From NCBI RefSeq assembly GCF_000377645.1, contig NZ_KB898471.1, forward strand, positions 505,084 through 569,083: 64,000 nt of DNA, in the 5' to 3' direction. Positions 45,071-60,213 of the stretch are shown here, piece after piece. Source of the DNA: Thiomonas sp. FB-6 (GTDB lineage Bacteria; Pseudomonadota; Gammaproteobacteria; Burkholderiales; Burkholderiaceae_C). Position numbers and translations under genes: made by a program. The notes under the pieces are model-generated. The model was given only the letters and a program-made list of their open reading frames with translations. It was not told the DNA's origin and searched no databases. Position 1 is the stretch's first letter, and every line of letters starts with the position of its first letter.

Positions 45071-45892
45071 TCAGGCGCGCATCGCCTCGAAGGTCCGTAC
45101 GGCGTCGCGCGTGGCGGCCACGTCGTGCACGCGCAGAACCTGCGCGCCGGCGGCCACGCAGGCCAGCGCAGCGCCCAGGCTGGCGGCCACGCGCTCGCGC
45201 GGCGCCTGGCCCGACGTGGCGGCCAGCATGGACTTGCGCGACACCCCCACCAGCAGTGCGCAGCCCAGGCCGCGAAGCTGGCCCAGGCGGCGCGCAAGCT
45301 GCAGATTGTGCTCGCGTGTCTTGCCGAAGCCGAAACCCGGGTCGACGCACAGGCGCTCGAGCGCCACGCCGGCCTGGCGCAGCGCCTGCACGCGCTGACC
45401 CAGGAAGCCTGTCACCTCGGCCGCCACGTCGTCGTAGTGCGGCGCCTGCTGCATAGTCGAGGGCTCGCCCTGCATGTGCATCAGGCAGGCGCCGGCGGCG
45501 GGGCTGGCGGCCACGGCCTCCAGCGCGCCCGGCCGGCGCAGCGCCCACACGTCGTTGACCACGTCGGCCCCCATCTCCAGCGCCGCGCGCATGGTGCGAG
45601 GATGGTAGGTGTCCACCGACAGCGGAACCTTCCAGCTCACCAGTTCGCGCAGCACCGGCTCCAGGCGGCGCCATTCCTCCTCGTCGCCCACCGGCACGGC
45701 ACCCGGCCGGGTGGACTCGGCGCCCAGGTCCAGCAGGTCCGCGCCCTCGTCGAGCAGGCGCCGCGCATGCGCCAGCGCGGCCGCGGGCGCGGCGTGCTGC
45801 CCGCCGTCGGAGAAGGAATCGGGCGTGAGATTGACGATGCCCATCAGCAGCGTGCGCCGCAGCTCCAATGCGAAGCGCCCGGCCTGCCACAC
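45071..45892 (-). CDS. folP: Dihydropteroate synthase
   Basis: 273-residue TIM-barrel enzyme with [17 protein letters not shown], the pterin-binding [34 protein letters not shown] and [11 protein letters not shown]. It joins p-aminobenzoate to the pterin in folate synthesis. There is no ATG in a plausible place. GTG at 45892 gives a normal-length N-terminus ([21 protein letters not shown]); TTG at 45943 is the alternative. Both lie just downstream of the ftsH stop, so expression likely depends on ftsH read-through. Confidence 0.93.
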   Translation of the reverse strand: MWQAGRFALELRRTLLMGIVNLTPDSFSDGGQHAAPAAALAHARRLLDEGADLLDLGAESTRPGAVPVGDEEEWRRLEPVLRELVSWKVPLSVDTYHPRTMRAALEMGADVVNDVWALRRPGALEAVAASPAAGACLMHMQGEPSTMQQAPHYDDVAAEVTGFLGQRVQALRQAGVALERLCVDPGFGFGKTREHNLQLARRLGQLRGLGCALLVGVSRKSMLAATSGQAPRERVAASLGAALACVAAGAQVLRVHDVAATRDAVRTFEAMRA

Positions 45893-45960
45893 CCTCGCGG
45901 GGGGCAGGCCGGGCGCGTCGGGTTTCGACGCCGGCTCGGCCAAGGCGGACGGGGCCCGGC

Positions 45961-47862
<1,902 letters not shown>

Positions 47863-48081
47863 GACAGACTCCTCAAGCCCCGCAGGGACGGACGCTGCGC
47901 GCCATTCCCTTCAATGTGTTGCCGATTCTAGGCGAATCAAGCCCCCGCGCCCTGATTCTGCTCAGTCGACGCGCGGGTCCTTCGCAAATCCGGTAATTCC
48001 CTTGAAAGCCGCAAGGTCAAATACCGGTCCTTGGTTTATGCCTGTTTTCTATCAATTCATATCTCATGATAGCTTCGATTT

Positions 48082-48729
48082 TCAGTTCGCGCCGGGCTTG
48101 GGGTGCATGGCCAGCACGAACACCTCGGCCGAGCGCTCGCGCGAGGCCTTGGGCTTGAGGGTCTTGACGCTTTGAAAGCGCTGCTTGTAGCGCGCGACGA
48201 TCTGGCTGAAGTAGCCGCTGTGGAAGGTCTTGATCAGCAGCGAGCCGTCCTCGGCCAGCCAGTTGCCGGCGAACTCCAGCGCCAGGTCGGCCAGGTGCTC
48301 CACGCGCGCGGCGTCCGCCGAGGCGATGCCCGAGAGGTTCGGCGCCATGTCCGACAGCACCAGGTCGACGCGCCGGCCGGCCAGCATCTCCTCGATGCGC
48401 CGCAGCATCTCGGCTTCGCGGAAGTCCCCCTGGACGAACTCCACCCCCTCCACCGGCTCCATGGGCAGCAGGTCCAGCGCAACCACGCGCCCCTTCAGCG
48501 CGCCCGCGGCGTCGCTGCCCAGGCGGCGCGCCAGGTACTGCGACCAGGCCCCGGGAGCGCTGCCGAGTTCGACGATCAGCTGCCCCGGGCGCACCAGCCG
48601 GTGGTCCTCGTCGATCTCCTGCAGCTTGTAGACGGCGCGCGAGCGGTAGTTGTCCTTCTGCGCCCGTTTCACGAAGGGATCGTGCAGGTGCTCGTTGAGC
48701 CATTTCTTGCTGAATCGGTTCTTCTTCAT
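48082..48729 (-). CDS. rlmE: 23S rRNA 2'-O-ribose methyltransferase RlmE (FtsJ/RrmJ)
   Basis: 215-residue SAM methyltransferase that modifies U2552 in the 23S A-loop. The N-terminus KKWLNEHLHDPFVKRAQKDNYRSRAVYKLQEID contains the first catalytic lysine; the SAM motif is VELGSAPGAWSQYLARRL, the DLVLSDMAPNLSG motif provides the aspartate, and LLIKTFHSGYF the second lysine. It is divergent from yhbY and upstream of ftsH, the classic order. Confidence 0.96.
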   Translation of the reverse strand: MKKNRFSKKWLNEHLHDPFVKRAQKDNYRSRAVYKLQEIDEDHRLVRPGQLIVELGSAPGAWSQYLARRLGSDAAGALKGRVVALDLLPMEPVEGVEFVQGDFREAEMLRRIEEMLAGRRVDLVLSDMAPNLSGIASADAARVEHLADLALEFAGNWLAEDGSLLIKTFHSGYFSQIVARYKQRFQSVKTLKPKASRERSAEVFVLAMHPKPGAN

Positions 48730-48795
48730 GCGCTTGCCGCGGAATTTTGCAGGCCGCGCGCGGAGTGCCGCGGCGGGAAGACGGATAATGCACCC

Positions 48796-49275
48796 ATGAG
48801 CGCCCTACTACTGACCCCGGCCGAGCGCAGCGCGATGCGCGCACTGGCCCATCCCCTCAAGCCCAGCGTGCTGATCGGCGACGCCGGACTGAGCGAGGCC
48901 GTGCTGGCCGAGATCGACCGTGCGCTGAATGCCCACGACCTGATCAAGGTCCGCGTGGCCGGCGACGACCGCGACGAACGCGCGCGCATGCTCGAGGCCA
49001 TCTGCGAGCGCCTGGGCGCCGCGCCGGTGCAGAGCATCGGGCGCATGCTGGTGCTGTTCAGGCCCCTGCCGCCGAAGGAGCCCGAGGCCGCCGAGCGTGT
49101 CGGCCGCGGAGCCGCTCCGCGCAGGGTCAAGGTGGTCGTGCCCTCGAGCAGCCCCACCCACCGGCCGAAGGTCAAGCGCCTGACCGTGCTGGGCAACCAG
49201 CGCGTCACGCCGACGGGAAAGGTCAAGCGCGCCAAGCCGCGACGCTCCAGTGTGAAAAAGGTGCGCCTGGGCTGA
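48796..49275 (+). CDS. yhbY: YhbY-type CRM-domain RNA-binding protein
   Basis: 159-residue protein. The first ~95 residues form a CRM domain (LTPAERSAMRALAHPLKPSVLIGDAGLSEAVLAEIDRALNAHDLIKVRV...), which in YhbY associates with pre-50S subunits. A basic, low-complexity C-terminal extension of ~60 residues (rich in Lys, Arg, Pro) is longer than in E. coli YhbY. It is divergent from rlmE across 66 bases. Confidence 0.9.
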   Translation: MSALLLTPAERSAMRALAHPLKPSVLIGDAGLSEAVLAEIDRALNAHDLIKVRVAGDDRDERARMLEAICERLGAAPVQSIGRMLVLFRPLPPKEPEAAERVGRGAAPRRVKVVVPSSSPTHRPKVKRLTVLGNQRVTPTGKVKRAKPRRSSVKKVRLG

Positions 49276-49277
49276 GT

Positions 49278-49727
49278 TCAGGCACTCGGGCGCGGCAGGT
49301 CGCGCCCGAGCTGCGAGGGCAGCAGCCAGGCATAGGCCAGCACGCACAGCGCCTGCGCGAGGTACACGGTGCTTGCCGCCACGTGCCAGCCGGCGGCCGC
49401 CGGCGCCCCGGCCGCGGCCGCCGTCAGCAGGTTGGGCACGACCACGAATTCGCCCAGCACGTCGAAGAACAGCCCGCCCATGACCAGCAGCAGCGGCGTG
49501 CCCATGCCCGAGCTGCGCTGGCGCTCGACCACCAGCAGCACGGCGCCGAGGATCACGCCGGCCAGCGCCATCAGGTAGAACATGCGGCTGGCCACCGCGG
49601 CCGCGCTCATCCTGGGCTCCACCAGCGCGAAGGCGGTGGGCGCGCCGATCAGGCCCACGGCGGCGAGGCCGCCCAGCCACAGCCCCACGAGCAGGATCTG
49701 CAGGCGGAGTCTGCGTAGAGGGGCCAT
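49278..49727 (-). CDS. DUF4149 membrane protein
   Basis: 149-residue protein with four predicted transmembrane helices (ILLVGLWLGGLAAVGLIGAPTAF, FYLMALAGVILGAVLLVV, TPLLLVMGGLFFDVLGEFVVV, TVYLAQALCVLAYAWLL). The F-x-x-L-E/V-P region after helix 1 and its place beside greA and yhbY are typical of DUF4149. Function is unknown. It lies 34 bases after greA and its stop is two bases from the convergent yhbY stop. Confidence 0.82.
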   Translation of the reverse strand: MAPLRRLRLQILLVGLWLGGLAAVGLIGAPTAFALVEPRMSAAAVASRMFYLMALAGVILGAVLLVVERQRSSGMGTPLLLVMGGLFFDVLGEFVVVPNLLTAAAAGAPAAAGWHVAASTVYLAQALCVLAYAWLLPSQLGRDLPRPSA

Positions 49728-49761
49728 GGCGGATGCGCTCCGGGCTGGGTGCGTGGGAGAT

Positions 49762-50235
49762 TCAGGCGTAGAAGACCTTGACGATGCTGTAGCTGCGCGT
49801 CCCGGCCGGCGCCAGCACCTTCACCAGGTCGCCTTCCTCCTTGCCGATCAGCGCGCGCGCGATGGGCGAACTCACCGAGATCATGCCCTGCTTCAGGTCG
49901 GCCTCGTCGTCGCCGACGATCTGGTAGGAGACCTCGTCGCCGCTGTCCTCGTCGCACAGTTCCACGGTGGCGCCGAACACCACGCGCCCGTCGGCGTCGA
50001 GCGCGGACGGGTCGATGACCTGCGCCGAAGACAACTTGCCCTCGATTTCGGCGATGCGTCCCTCGATGAAGCCCTGGCGGTCCTTGGCCGCCTCGTATTC
50101 AGCGTTCTCCGACAGGTCGCCCTGCGCGCGGGCCTCGGCGATGGCCTGGATCACCGCGTGGCGCTCGACCGTCTTCAGACGCTGCAACTCGGCGCGCAGT
50201 TTTTCCGCGCCGCGGCGGGTCATGGGGGTAGGCAT
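49762..50235 (-). CDS. greA: Transcription elongation factor GreA
   Basis: 157-residue GreA with the N-terminal coiled coil ([57 protein letters not shown]), acidic tip residues and the C-terminal FKBP-like domain ending [13 protein letters not shown]. It rescues backtracked RNA polymerase. ATG 50235 gives the normal length; an in-frame ATG at 50304 would add 23 residues. No clear ribosome-binding site precedes either. Confidence 0.95.
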   Translation of the reverse strand: MPTPMTRRGAEKLRAELQRLKTVERHAVIQAIAEARAQGDLSENAEYEAAKDRQGFIEGRIAEIEGKLSSAQVIDPSALDADGRVVFGATVELCDEDSGDEVSYQIVGDDEADLKQGMISVSSPIARALIGKEEGDLVKVLAPAGTRSYSIVKVFYA

Positions 50236-50308
50236 GGGAACGAAGAATCCTCTGGACAAACGAAACAAAAAAGAAAAGTGCCGGAAGCTTTCGCGTCCGG
50301 CCAAACTT

Positions 50309-53542
<3,234 letters not shown>

Positions 53543-53599
53543 GGGACTTCGGAGTTCAGGTGTTGGCGGGGTTCGTGCGGGCTCGGGCGGTCGCGGCGC

Positions 53600-54250
53600 T
53601 CAATGCGGCGAGGCGGTGGCCAGGCGCACGCTGAAGGCCATGAAGGCGCCGCCCAGCGCGCCGGTCAGCCCGGCCGCGACGCGGCGCCTGCGGCGGAACG
53701 CGTCGGCCAGGCGCGAGCCGGCGAAGATCAGCGTGGACAGGTACAGCAGGCTGAAGAACTGCACGATCGCGCCCAGGATCAGGAAGGACAGCGCCGGGTG
53801 GGCGTAGCCCGGCTGCACGAACTGGATGAAAAAGGAGATGAAAAACAGGATGGCCTTCGGGTTGAGCAGGCTGATCAGCAGCGCCTTGCCCAGCGGATGC
53901 GAGGCATCCACCTTCGCTGGGTGCACCGCCGCGGCCTCGGCGCGGCGCCAGTTGCGCAGTCCGGCCCGCAGCATGCCCAGGCCGATCCACGCCAGGTACG
54001 CGGCGCCGGCGAACTTCACCAGCATGAACAGCCAGGCCACCGTCGCCAGCAGGCTGGCCAGCCCGGCCGCCGCCAGCACCATCAGCACGCTGTCGCCGAG
54101 GAAGATGCCGAGAGCGCCGAGGTAGCCGGCGCGCACGCCGCGCTGCGCCGCCAGCCCCAGCACGTACAGCGAGTTCGGACCCGGCAGCAGCACGATGAAC
54201 ACCACGCCGAGCACGTACAGCGGGAGGTCGGTGATGCCGAAAGGATGCAT
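53600..54250 (-). CDS. LysE/RhtB-family amino acid exporter
   Basis: 216-residue membrane protein with about six helices and the LysE-family N-terminal pattern (VFIVLLPGPNSLYVLGLAAQRGVRAGYLGALGIFLGDSVLMVLAAAGLASLL) and NPKAILFFISFFIQFV. It probably exports an amino acid such as leucine; the substrate is not readable. It sits 11 bases after carA and 57 before carB in the same transcript, an arrangement seen in Comamonadaceae. Confidence 0.88.
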   Translation of the reverse strand: MHPFGITDLPLYVLGVVFIVLLPGPNSLYVLGLAAQRGVRAGYLGALGIFLGDSVLMVLAAAGLASLLATVAWLFMLVKFAGAAYLAWIGLGMLRAGLRNWRRAEAAAVHPAKVDASHPLGKALLISLLNPKAILFFISFFIQFVQPGYAHPALSFLILGAIVQFFSLLYLSTLIFAGSRLADAFRRRRRVAAGLTGALGGAFMAFSVRLATASPH

Positions 54251-54261
54251 GCCGGGGCCTC

Positions 54262-55422
54262 TCAGGCGGCGCTGGCGCGCTGCATCATGGCCGCGAAGCG
54301 GTCGAAGAGCTCGCCGATGTCGTGCGGCCCGGGGCTGGCCTCGGGGTGGCCCTGGAAGCCCATGGCCGGGCGGTCGGTGTAGGCGAAGCCCTGCAGCGTG
54401 CCGTCGAACAGCGACACGTGGGTGGCGCGCAGGTTCGCCGGCAGGCTGTCCGGGTCCACCGCGAAGCCGTGGTTCTGGCTGGTGATGCTGACCCGGCCGG
54501 TGTCCAGGTCGCGCACCGGATGGTTGGCGCCGTGGTGGCCGAATTTCATCTTGAAGGTCCGCGCACCCGCGGCCAGCGCCAGGATCTGGTGCCCCAGGCA
54601 GATGCCGAACACGGGCACGCCGCACTGCATCAGTTCGCGCGCCGCGGCGATGGCGTAGTCGCAAGGTTCCGGATCGCCCGGCCCGTTGGACAGCAGCACG
54701 CCGTCGGGACGCAGGGCCAGCACTTCGGCCGCGGCGGTCTGCGCCGGCACCACGCTGACGCGGCAGCCGCGCTCGGCGAGCAGGCGCAGGATGTTGTGCT
54801 TCACGCCGAAGTCGTAGACCACCACGTGCGGCCCGTCGGCCTGGCGCTGCACGTAGCCGCGGCCCAGCGCCCAGGCCGAGCCGGTCCAGGCGTAGGCCTC
54901 GGCGGTGCTGACCACCTTGGCCAGATCCATGCCGGCCAGGCTCGGCGTGGCCCGTGCCCGAGCCACCGCGCGCTCGCGCAGTTCCGCGCTCACCGCCTCG
55001 CCGGCCGGCAGCGCGACGATGCAGCCATTCTGGGCGCCATGGGTGCGCAGCAGCCGGGTCAGGCGGCGCGTGTCGATGTCGGCGATGGCCACGGTGCCGT
55101 GGCGCTGCAGGTACTGCGCCAGGCCCTCGGCGCGGCGGAAGTTGGAGTCCAGCAGGGGAAGGTCGCGGATCACCAGCCCGGCGGCGTGGATTCGCGTGGA
55201 TTCGGCATCCTCCGGGTTGGCTCCGACGTTTCCGATGTGCGGATAGGTCAGCGTGACGATCTGGTGGCTGTAGCTGGGGTCGGTCAGGATTTCCTGGTAG
55301 CCGGTGATGGCGGTGTTGAACACCACCTCCCCGGCGCTCTCCCCGGCGGCACCGATCGACACCCCCTCGAAGACCGACCCGTCGGCCAGGGCCAGGATCG
55401 CCTTCGCTTGCAACGGCAGCAT
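54262..55422 (-). CDS. carA: Carbamoyl-phosphate synthase small subunit
   Basis: 386-residue glutaminase subunit. The N-terminal CarA domain ([42 protein letters not shown]) joins a class I glutamine amidotransferase domain with nucleophile Cys275 ([13 protein letters not shown]) and [17 protein letters not shown] precedes ATG 55422. It is the first gene of carA-lysE-carB-greA-DUF4149. Confidence 0.97.
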   Translation of the reverse strand: MLPLQAKAILALADGSVFEGVSIGAAGESAGEVVFNTAITGYQEILTDPSYSHQIVTLTYPHIGNVGANPEDAESTRIHAAGLVIRDLPLLDSNFRRAEGLAQYLQRHGTVAIADIDTRRLTRLLRTHGAQNGCIVALPAGEAVSAELRERAVARARATPSLAGMDLAKVVSTAEAYAWTGSAWALGRGYVQRQADGPHVVVYDFGVKHNILRLLAERGCRVSVVPAQTAAAEVLALRPDGVLLSNGPGDPEPCDYAIAAARELMQCGVPVFGICLGHQILALAAGARTFKMKFGHHGANHPVRDLDTGRVSITSQNHGFAVDPDSLPANLRATHVSLFDGTLQGFAYTDRPAMGFQGHPEASPGPHDIGELFDRFAAMMQRASAA

Positions 55423-55600
55423 GGATGTTCTCTCCGCTCGAGCACCGCGCCGTGGGGCTGCTCGCTGACCGTGCGGCGCGTGCCGGCTCGGGCGTGCTGG
55501 GACGCCAGGCTGGCAGGGCGGGAGCGGTTCGGCGAAGGGCGCCTCGGCTGCGGCGTTATGGGTTGGGCGCCGGCCGCGCAGGCCGCACGCAAACCTTGGT

Positions 55601-55606
55601 ATTGTA
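55601..55606 (-). promoter_or_regulatory. -10 element of carA
   Basis: Minus-strand TACAAT within an AT-rich island of the 373-base carA/BI-1 gap, about 180 bases before the carA ATG. No consensus -35 is present at 17 bases. A TACACT at 55725-55730 may be the counterpart facing the BI-1 gene. The rest of the gap shows no gene. Confidence 0.45.
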
Positions 55607-55795
55607 CATTTTTTCGGCCCCTTCGCCTCGCATGCGGCAGCGCAACACGCACGGATTCCGCCCGGATTCCCATGCTGCGGGGGGTTTGATTCCGGCACTT
55701 CAGCCCCATTTCAGGCATAGGCCCTACACTGGGTCCGAATTGGCGCCGTGGGCGGTCTTGCGTCCGCCGCCACATCTCGTATCGGGAGAACCTAG

Positions 55796-56506
55796 ATGAA
55801 CGATCGCTTCCAACCGCAAATCCCGTCGTATGCCTCGGGGGGCTACGCCGTCGAGCGCAACCGCGTGCTGCGCAACACCTATACGCTGCTGGCGATCTCC
55901 CTGGTGCCCACGGTGGCGGGCGCCTGGGCCGGCCTGGCCACGGGCCTGGGCCAGTGGATGCTCCTGAACCCCGGAATGGGCATGATCCTGTTCCTGGCCG
56001 GAGCCTTCGGGCTGATGTTCGCGGTGCAGCGCAACCGCGAGTCCGGCCTGGGCGTGGCCTTCCTGTTGGGCTTCACCTTCTTCATGGGGCTGATGCTGTC
56101 GCAGATGCTCAGCGTGGTGCTGGGCCTGGCCAACGGCGTGCAGCTGATCAGCATGGCCTTCGGCGGCACCGCGATCATCTTCGCGGCGATGGCCTCGCTG
56201 GCCACGGTGGTCAAGCGCGATCTCAGCGGCCTGGCCAAGTTCCTGTTCGTCGGCGTGATCATGCTGATGATCGCCGGCATCGCCAACATCTGGCTGCAGA
56301 TGCCCGCGCTGATGATCGCCTTCTCGGTGGCCGCGGTGGGCATCTTCTCGGCCTTCATGCTGATCGACGTGCGGCGTGTGCTCGACGGCGGCGAGACCAA
56401 CTACATCTCGGCCACGCTGGCGATCTACCTCGACCTGTACAACGTGTTCGTGAACCTGCTGGCGCTGCTGAGCATCTTCGGCGGCGGCGGCGGCAGCCGG
56501 CGCTGA
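55796..56506 (+). CDS. Bax inhibitor-1/YccA family membrane protein
   Basis: 236-residue protein with seven transmembrane helices in the BI-1 layout, beginning VLRNTYTLLAISLVPTVAGAWAG and including FAVQRNRESGLGVAFLLGFTFFMGLMLS, and the C-terminal signature DVRRVLDGGETNYISATLAIYLDLYNVFVNLLALL. E. coli relatives modulate FtsH (YccA) or act as channels. GGGAGAA is five bases before the ATG. A terminator follows at 56545. Confidence 0.93.
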   Translation: MNDRFQPQIPSYASGGYAVERNRVLRNTYTLLAISLVPTVAGAWAGLATGLGQWMLLNPGMGMILFLAGAFGLMFAVQRNRESGLGVAFLLGFTFFMGLMLSQMLSVVLGLANGVQLISMAFGGTAIIFAAMASLATVVKRDLSGLAKFLFVGVIMLMIAGIANIWLQMPALMIAFSVAAVGIFSAFMLIDVRRVLDGGETNYISATLAIYLDLYNVFVNLLALLSIFGGGGGSRR

Positions 56507-56544
56507 TTCCGGCACGATCCGCGGGGACAGTCCCCGCCCCCGTC

Positions 56545-56569
56545 AAGCCCGGCCTCGGCCGGGCTTTTT
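56545..56569 (+). terminator. Intrinsic terminator after the BI-1 gene
   Basis: AAGCCCGGCC (56545-56554) and GGCCGGGCTT (56557-56566) form a hairpin ending in TTTTT (56565-56569). A second palindrome, GCGGGGA-CAG-TCCCCGC, lies just before it (56521-56537). Confidence 0.88.
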
Positions 56570-56586
56570 GTTGGGCTGGCGCCGTT

Positions 56587-56808
56587 ATGGTCGCAGCAGG
56601 CGCGCGCCGGCTGCGTGACTGCATCGTGAGCGCGGTGGCCACAACGGGCGATCATCCCTACCTGTACAGGCCCGGCCGGATCGCGGGAACGCGCGAGCTC
56701 ATAGCCCATCCGAACTACATCGTTGTCGACAAGGTCGGCGAACGCGTCGACGTGCTGGGCGTGTTGCACTCCCGCCAGCGCTACCCGCTGGATGATCGAG
56801 TCCGGTAG
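56587..56808 (+). pseudogene. Truncated ParE/RelE-type toxin remnant
   Basis: A 73-codon frame matches the C-terminal two-thirds of ParE-family toxins: [62 protein letters not shown]. The first strand and helix of a normal ~95-100-residue ParE are missing; the frame begins right after the BI-1 terminator. No antitoxin gene is adjacent, and its 3' end overlaps the rlmD 3' end by 28 bases. I read it as a decayed toxin fragment, not a functional system. Confidence 0.7.
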
Positions 56809-58337
56809 ATGGCGGCTTGGGCTGGTCGTTCGAACACCGCGATCGACTCCACGTGGGAGGTGTGGGGGAACATGTTGACCACCCCCGCCGCCTTGAGCAC
56901 GTAGCCACCCTGGTGCACCAGCACGCCGGCGTCGCGCGCCAGCGTGGCCGGGTTGCAGGACACGTAGACGATGCGGCGCGGCGGCACGAAGCCGGTCAAG
57001 GCCGCCTCCCCTCCCGACGGCTCGATGGCCGACGCTTCGACTCCCGGCGCTTCGACTTCCGGCGGCTCGACTCCCGGTGCATGCTCGGCGCCTGCGAGCG
57101 CCTCGTCCGCGGCGCCGCGTCCCATCGCCCGCACCAGCGCCTTGCACAGGGCCAGCGCCCCCTCGCGCGGCGGGTCCACCAGCCATTTGTCGAAGTCCCC
57201 GCAATCCCGCAGGAAAGCGACATCGGCCTCGAACAGGTTCGCGGCGCGGAAGGCCAGGCGCTCGGCCAGACCGCTGGCGCGCGCGTTGTCCATCGCGCGG
57301 GCCAGCAGGGATTCGCTGCCCTCGACCCCGAGCACGAAGGCGGCGCGCGTGGCCAGTGGCAGCGTGAAATTGCCCAGGCCGCAGAACCAGTCGGCCACGC
57401 GCTCGCCCGGCGCCAGCCGCAGCAGGCGCAGCGCACGCGAGACCAGCGCGCGGTTGACGCTGTGGTTGACCTGGGTGAAATCGGTGGGCCGGAAGGGCAT
57501 GCGAAGGCCGAACTCGGGCAGCGTGTAGGACGGCAGCGCCTGCCCGGGCTCCAGCGGCTCGGCGGTCTGCGGACCACCCGGCTGCAGCCACCATTGCACC
57601 CCGTGCTCGGCGCCGAAAGCGCGCAGGCGGTGCAGGTCCTGCTCGTCCAGGGGCACCAGGTTGCGCAGCACGAGCACGATGCTGTCGTCGCCCATGGCCA
57701 GTTCGATCTGGGGCAGCCGGTCCGGGCAGGACAGTGAGCCGACCAGCGCGCGCAGCGGCAGCAGCAGCGCCGAGACCTGCGGCGGCAGCACCTGGCAGGA
57801 GCGCATGTCGGCCACGTAGCTGGAGCCGCGCTCGTGGAAACCCACCAGCACCCCGCCCTTCTTGGGCACCAGGCGCACCGTCAGGCGCGCGCGCCGGCGG
57901 TAGCCCCAGTCGGGCCCGGCCAGCGGGCGCAGCATCAGCTCGGGGCGAAGCTGCGCCAGATGCTGCAGGTCGTCCTCCAGCGTGCGCTGCTTGAAGGCCA
58001 GTTGCGCGCGCAGTTCGATGTGCTGCATGCTGCAGCCGCCGCAGGTGCCGAAATGCTCGCAGCGCGGCTTCACGCGCGTGGACGCGTCGCCGCGGCGCTG
58101 CAGCACCTCGGCCTGTTCCCACTTGGGCTTGCCGCGCAGCACCCGCACCCGCACGTGTTCGCCGGGCAGCGCGTCGTGGATGAACACCACCTTGCCGTCC
58201 GCGCGATGGGCGACGCCGCGAGCCTCCAGATCCAGGGATTCGACCTTCAGCCACTCCTGTTCGGCTTCGGCGGCCGCCGGGCTGGCGGCGCGCTTCGCGG
58301 CGGGGTCGGCCCCCCGGCGGCTGCTGCGCCGGTTCAT
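56781..58337 (-). CDS. rlmD: 23S rRNA (uracil-1939-C5)-methyltransferase RlmD
   Basis: 518-residue RlmD/RumA. The N-terminal TRAM domain ([35 protein letters not shown]) is followed by 4Fe-4S cysteines in [16 protein letters not shown] and by SAM-binding [16 protein letters not shown]; the catalytic cysteine is in [13 protein letters not shown]. An extra Glu/Pro/Ala-rich insert of about 35 residues, encoded partly by a 15-base tandem repeat, sits before that last motif. The extreme C-terminus ([11 protein letters not shown]) runs into the parE remnant. The ATG overlaps the exonuclease stop (ATGA). Confidence 0.93.
   Translation of the reverse strand: MNRRSSRRGADPAAKRAASPAAAEAEQEWLKVESLDLEARGVAHRADGKVVFIHDALPGEHVRVRVLRGKPKWEQAEVLQRRGDASTRVKPRCEHFGTCGGCSMQHIELRAQLAFKQRTLEDDLQHLAQLRPELMLRPLAGPDWGYRRRARLTVRLVPKKGGVLVGFHERGSSYVADMRSCQVLPPQVSALLLPLRALVGSLSCPDRLPQIELAMGDDSIVLVLRNLVPLDEQDLHRLRAFGAEHGVQWWLQPGGPQTAEPLEPGQALPSYTLPEFGLRMPFRPTDFTQVNHSVNRALVSRALRLLRLAPGERVADWFCGLGNFTLPLATRAAFVLGVEGSESLLARAMDNARASGLAERLAFRAANLFEADVAFLRDCGDFDKWLVDPPREGALALCKALVRAMGRGAADEALAGAEHAPGVEPPEVEAPGVEASAIEPSGGEAALTGFVPPRRIVYVSCNPATLARDAGVLVHQGGYVLKAAGVVNMFPHTSHVESIAVFERPAQAAIYRTRSSSG
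57033..57077. repeat. Three-copy 15-bp tandem repeat inside rlmD
   Basis: Units CGCTTCGACTCCCGG (57033-57047), CGCTTCGACTTCCGG (57048-57062) and CGGCTCGACTCCCGG (57063-57077) differ at one or two positions. In the rlmD frame they encode pentapeptides ending in Glu ([10 protein letters not shown] type). The length suggests in-frame slippage expansion. Confidence 0.8.
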
Positions 58338-59119
58338 GCCCAGGCCTGCATGTACTCGGCCCAGTGCGGCTCGGCCGCGGCCCATTCACCCACGGTGCGC
58401 CGCACCAGATCGATTTCGTCCGCGTGCTCCTGCGGGGCGAGCCCGCCGCGCATGAGCAGGAAGCGGCAATACAGCAGGTAGGTGTTGAGCACGTCGGTCT
58501 CGCAGTAGCGGCGGATCGCCTCGAGCTCGCCGCGCTGCCAGGCCGCGTAGACCTGCGAACCGTCCATGCCGAGCTTGCCCGGCAGGCCGCACAGCTGCGC
58601 CAGGGTGTCCATGCCGGCATTCGCGCGCGCCTGGTACAGCGCCAGCAGATCCATCAGGTCCAGGTGCCGGCTGTGGTAGCGCGAGATGTAGTTGTTCCAC
58701 TTGTACTCGCGGTCGTCCTCGCCCATGTCCCAGTACTTGGGCGCCTGCACGCCGTGCACCAGGCCGCGGTAGTGCAGCACCGGCAGGTCGAAGCCGCCGC
58801 CGTTCCACGACACCAGCTGCGGCTCGTGACGGTCGATGAGCCGGAAGAAGCCCTGCACCACGGCCGCCTCCTGGCCGCCGCGGTCGACGAAGGAATGCAC
58901 CTTCAGGCCCTTGCTGGCCTCGCGGAAGATGCAGGAGATGACCACCACGCGCTGGCAGACGATGGGCAGGAAGTCGCTGCCCGTGGCCTCCAGCCGGCGC
59001 TGGCGGGCCTGTTCGATGGCGGCGGCGTCGTCCAGCCCGGCCTCGGCCAGGCCGGCCGCGCGCACGGCCTGCGCGTCGGGAATGGTCTCGATGTCGAACA
59101 CGACGATCGGTGCGGCCAT
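58334..59119 (-). CDS. PolB-like 3'-5' exonuclease
   Basis: 261-residue DEDD exonuclease domain protein without a polymerase domain. Exo I is [10 protein letters not shown], Exo II is [18 protein letters not shown], and Exo III is [18 protein letters not shown]. This matches the predicted 3'-5' exonucleases related to the DNA polymerase B proofreading domain. Substrate is unknown. It lies 11 bases after rpoS and overlaps rlmD. Confidence 0.88.
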   Translation of the reverse strand: MAAPIVVFDIETIPDAQAVRAAGLAEAGLDDAAAIEQARQRRLEATGSDFLPIVCQRVVVISCIFREASKGLKVHSFVDRGGQEAAVVQGFFRLIDRHEPQLVSWNGGGFDLPVLHYRGLVHGVQAPKYWDMGEDDREYKWNNYISRYHSRHLDLMDLLALYQARANAGMDTLAQLCGLPGKLGMDGSQVYAAWQRGELEAIRRYCETDVLNTYLLYCRFLLMRGGLAPQEHADEIDLVRRTVGEWAAAEPHWAEYMQAWA

Positions 59120-59130
59120 CGGCTTGCCCT

Positions 59131-60174
<1,044 letters not shown>

Positions 60175-60213
60175 GGAGGGGCGCGGGGAGCGGGGCCGAG
60201 GGGACGGGGCCGC

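Noticed and set aside
48040-48075. Terminator downstream of rlmE
   Set aside because: A CTATCA/TGATAG inverted repeat has a 12-base loop and no following T run, so it is too weak to call.
47863-48081. Heat-shock (sigma-32) promoter for ftsH
   Set aside because: TTGA-like and AT-rich words exist, but I found no CTTGAA/CCCCAT pair at proper spacing; I left the promoter uncalled.
56587-56808. Functional toxin-antitoxin system
   Set aside because: The N-terminal part of the toxin and any antitoxin gene are missing, so I list it as a remnant only.
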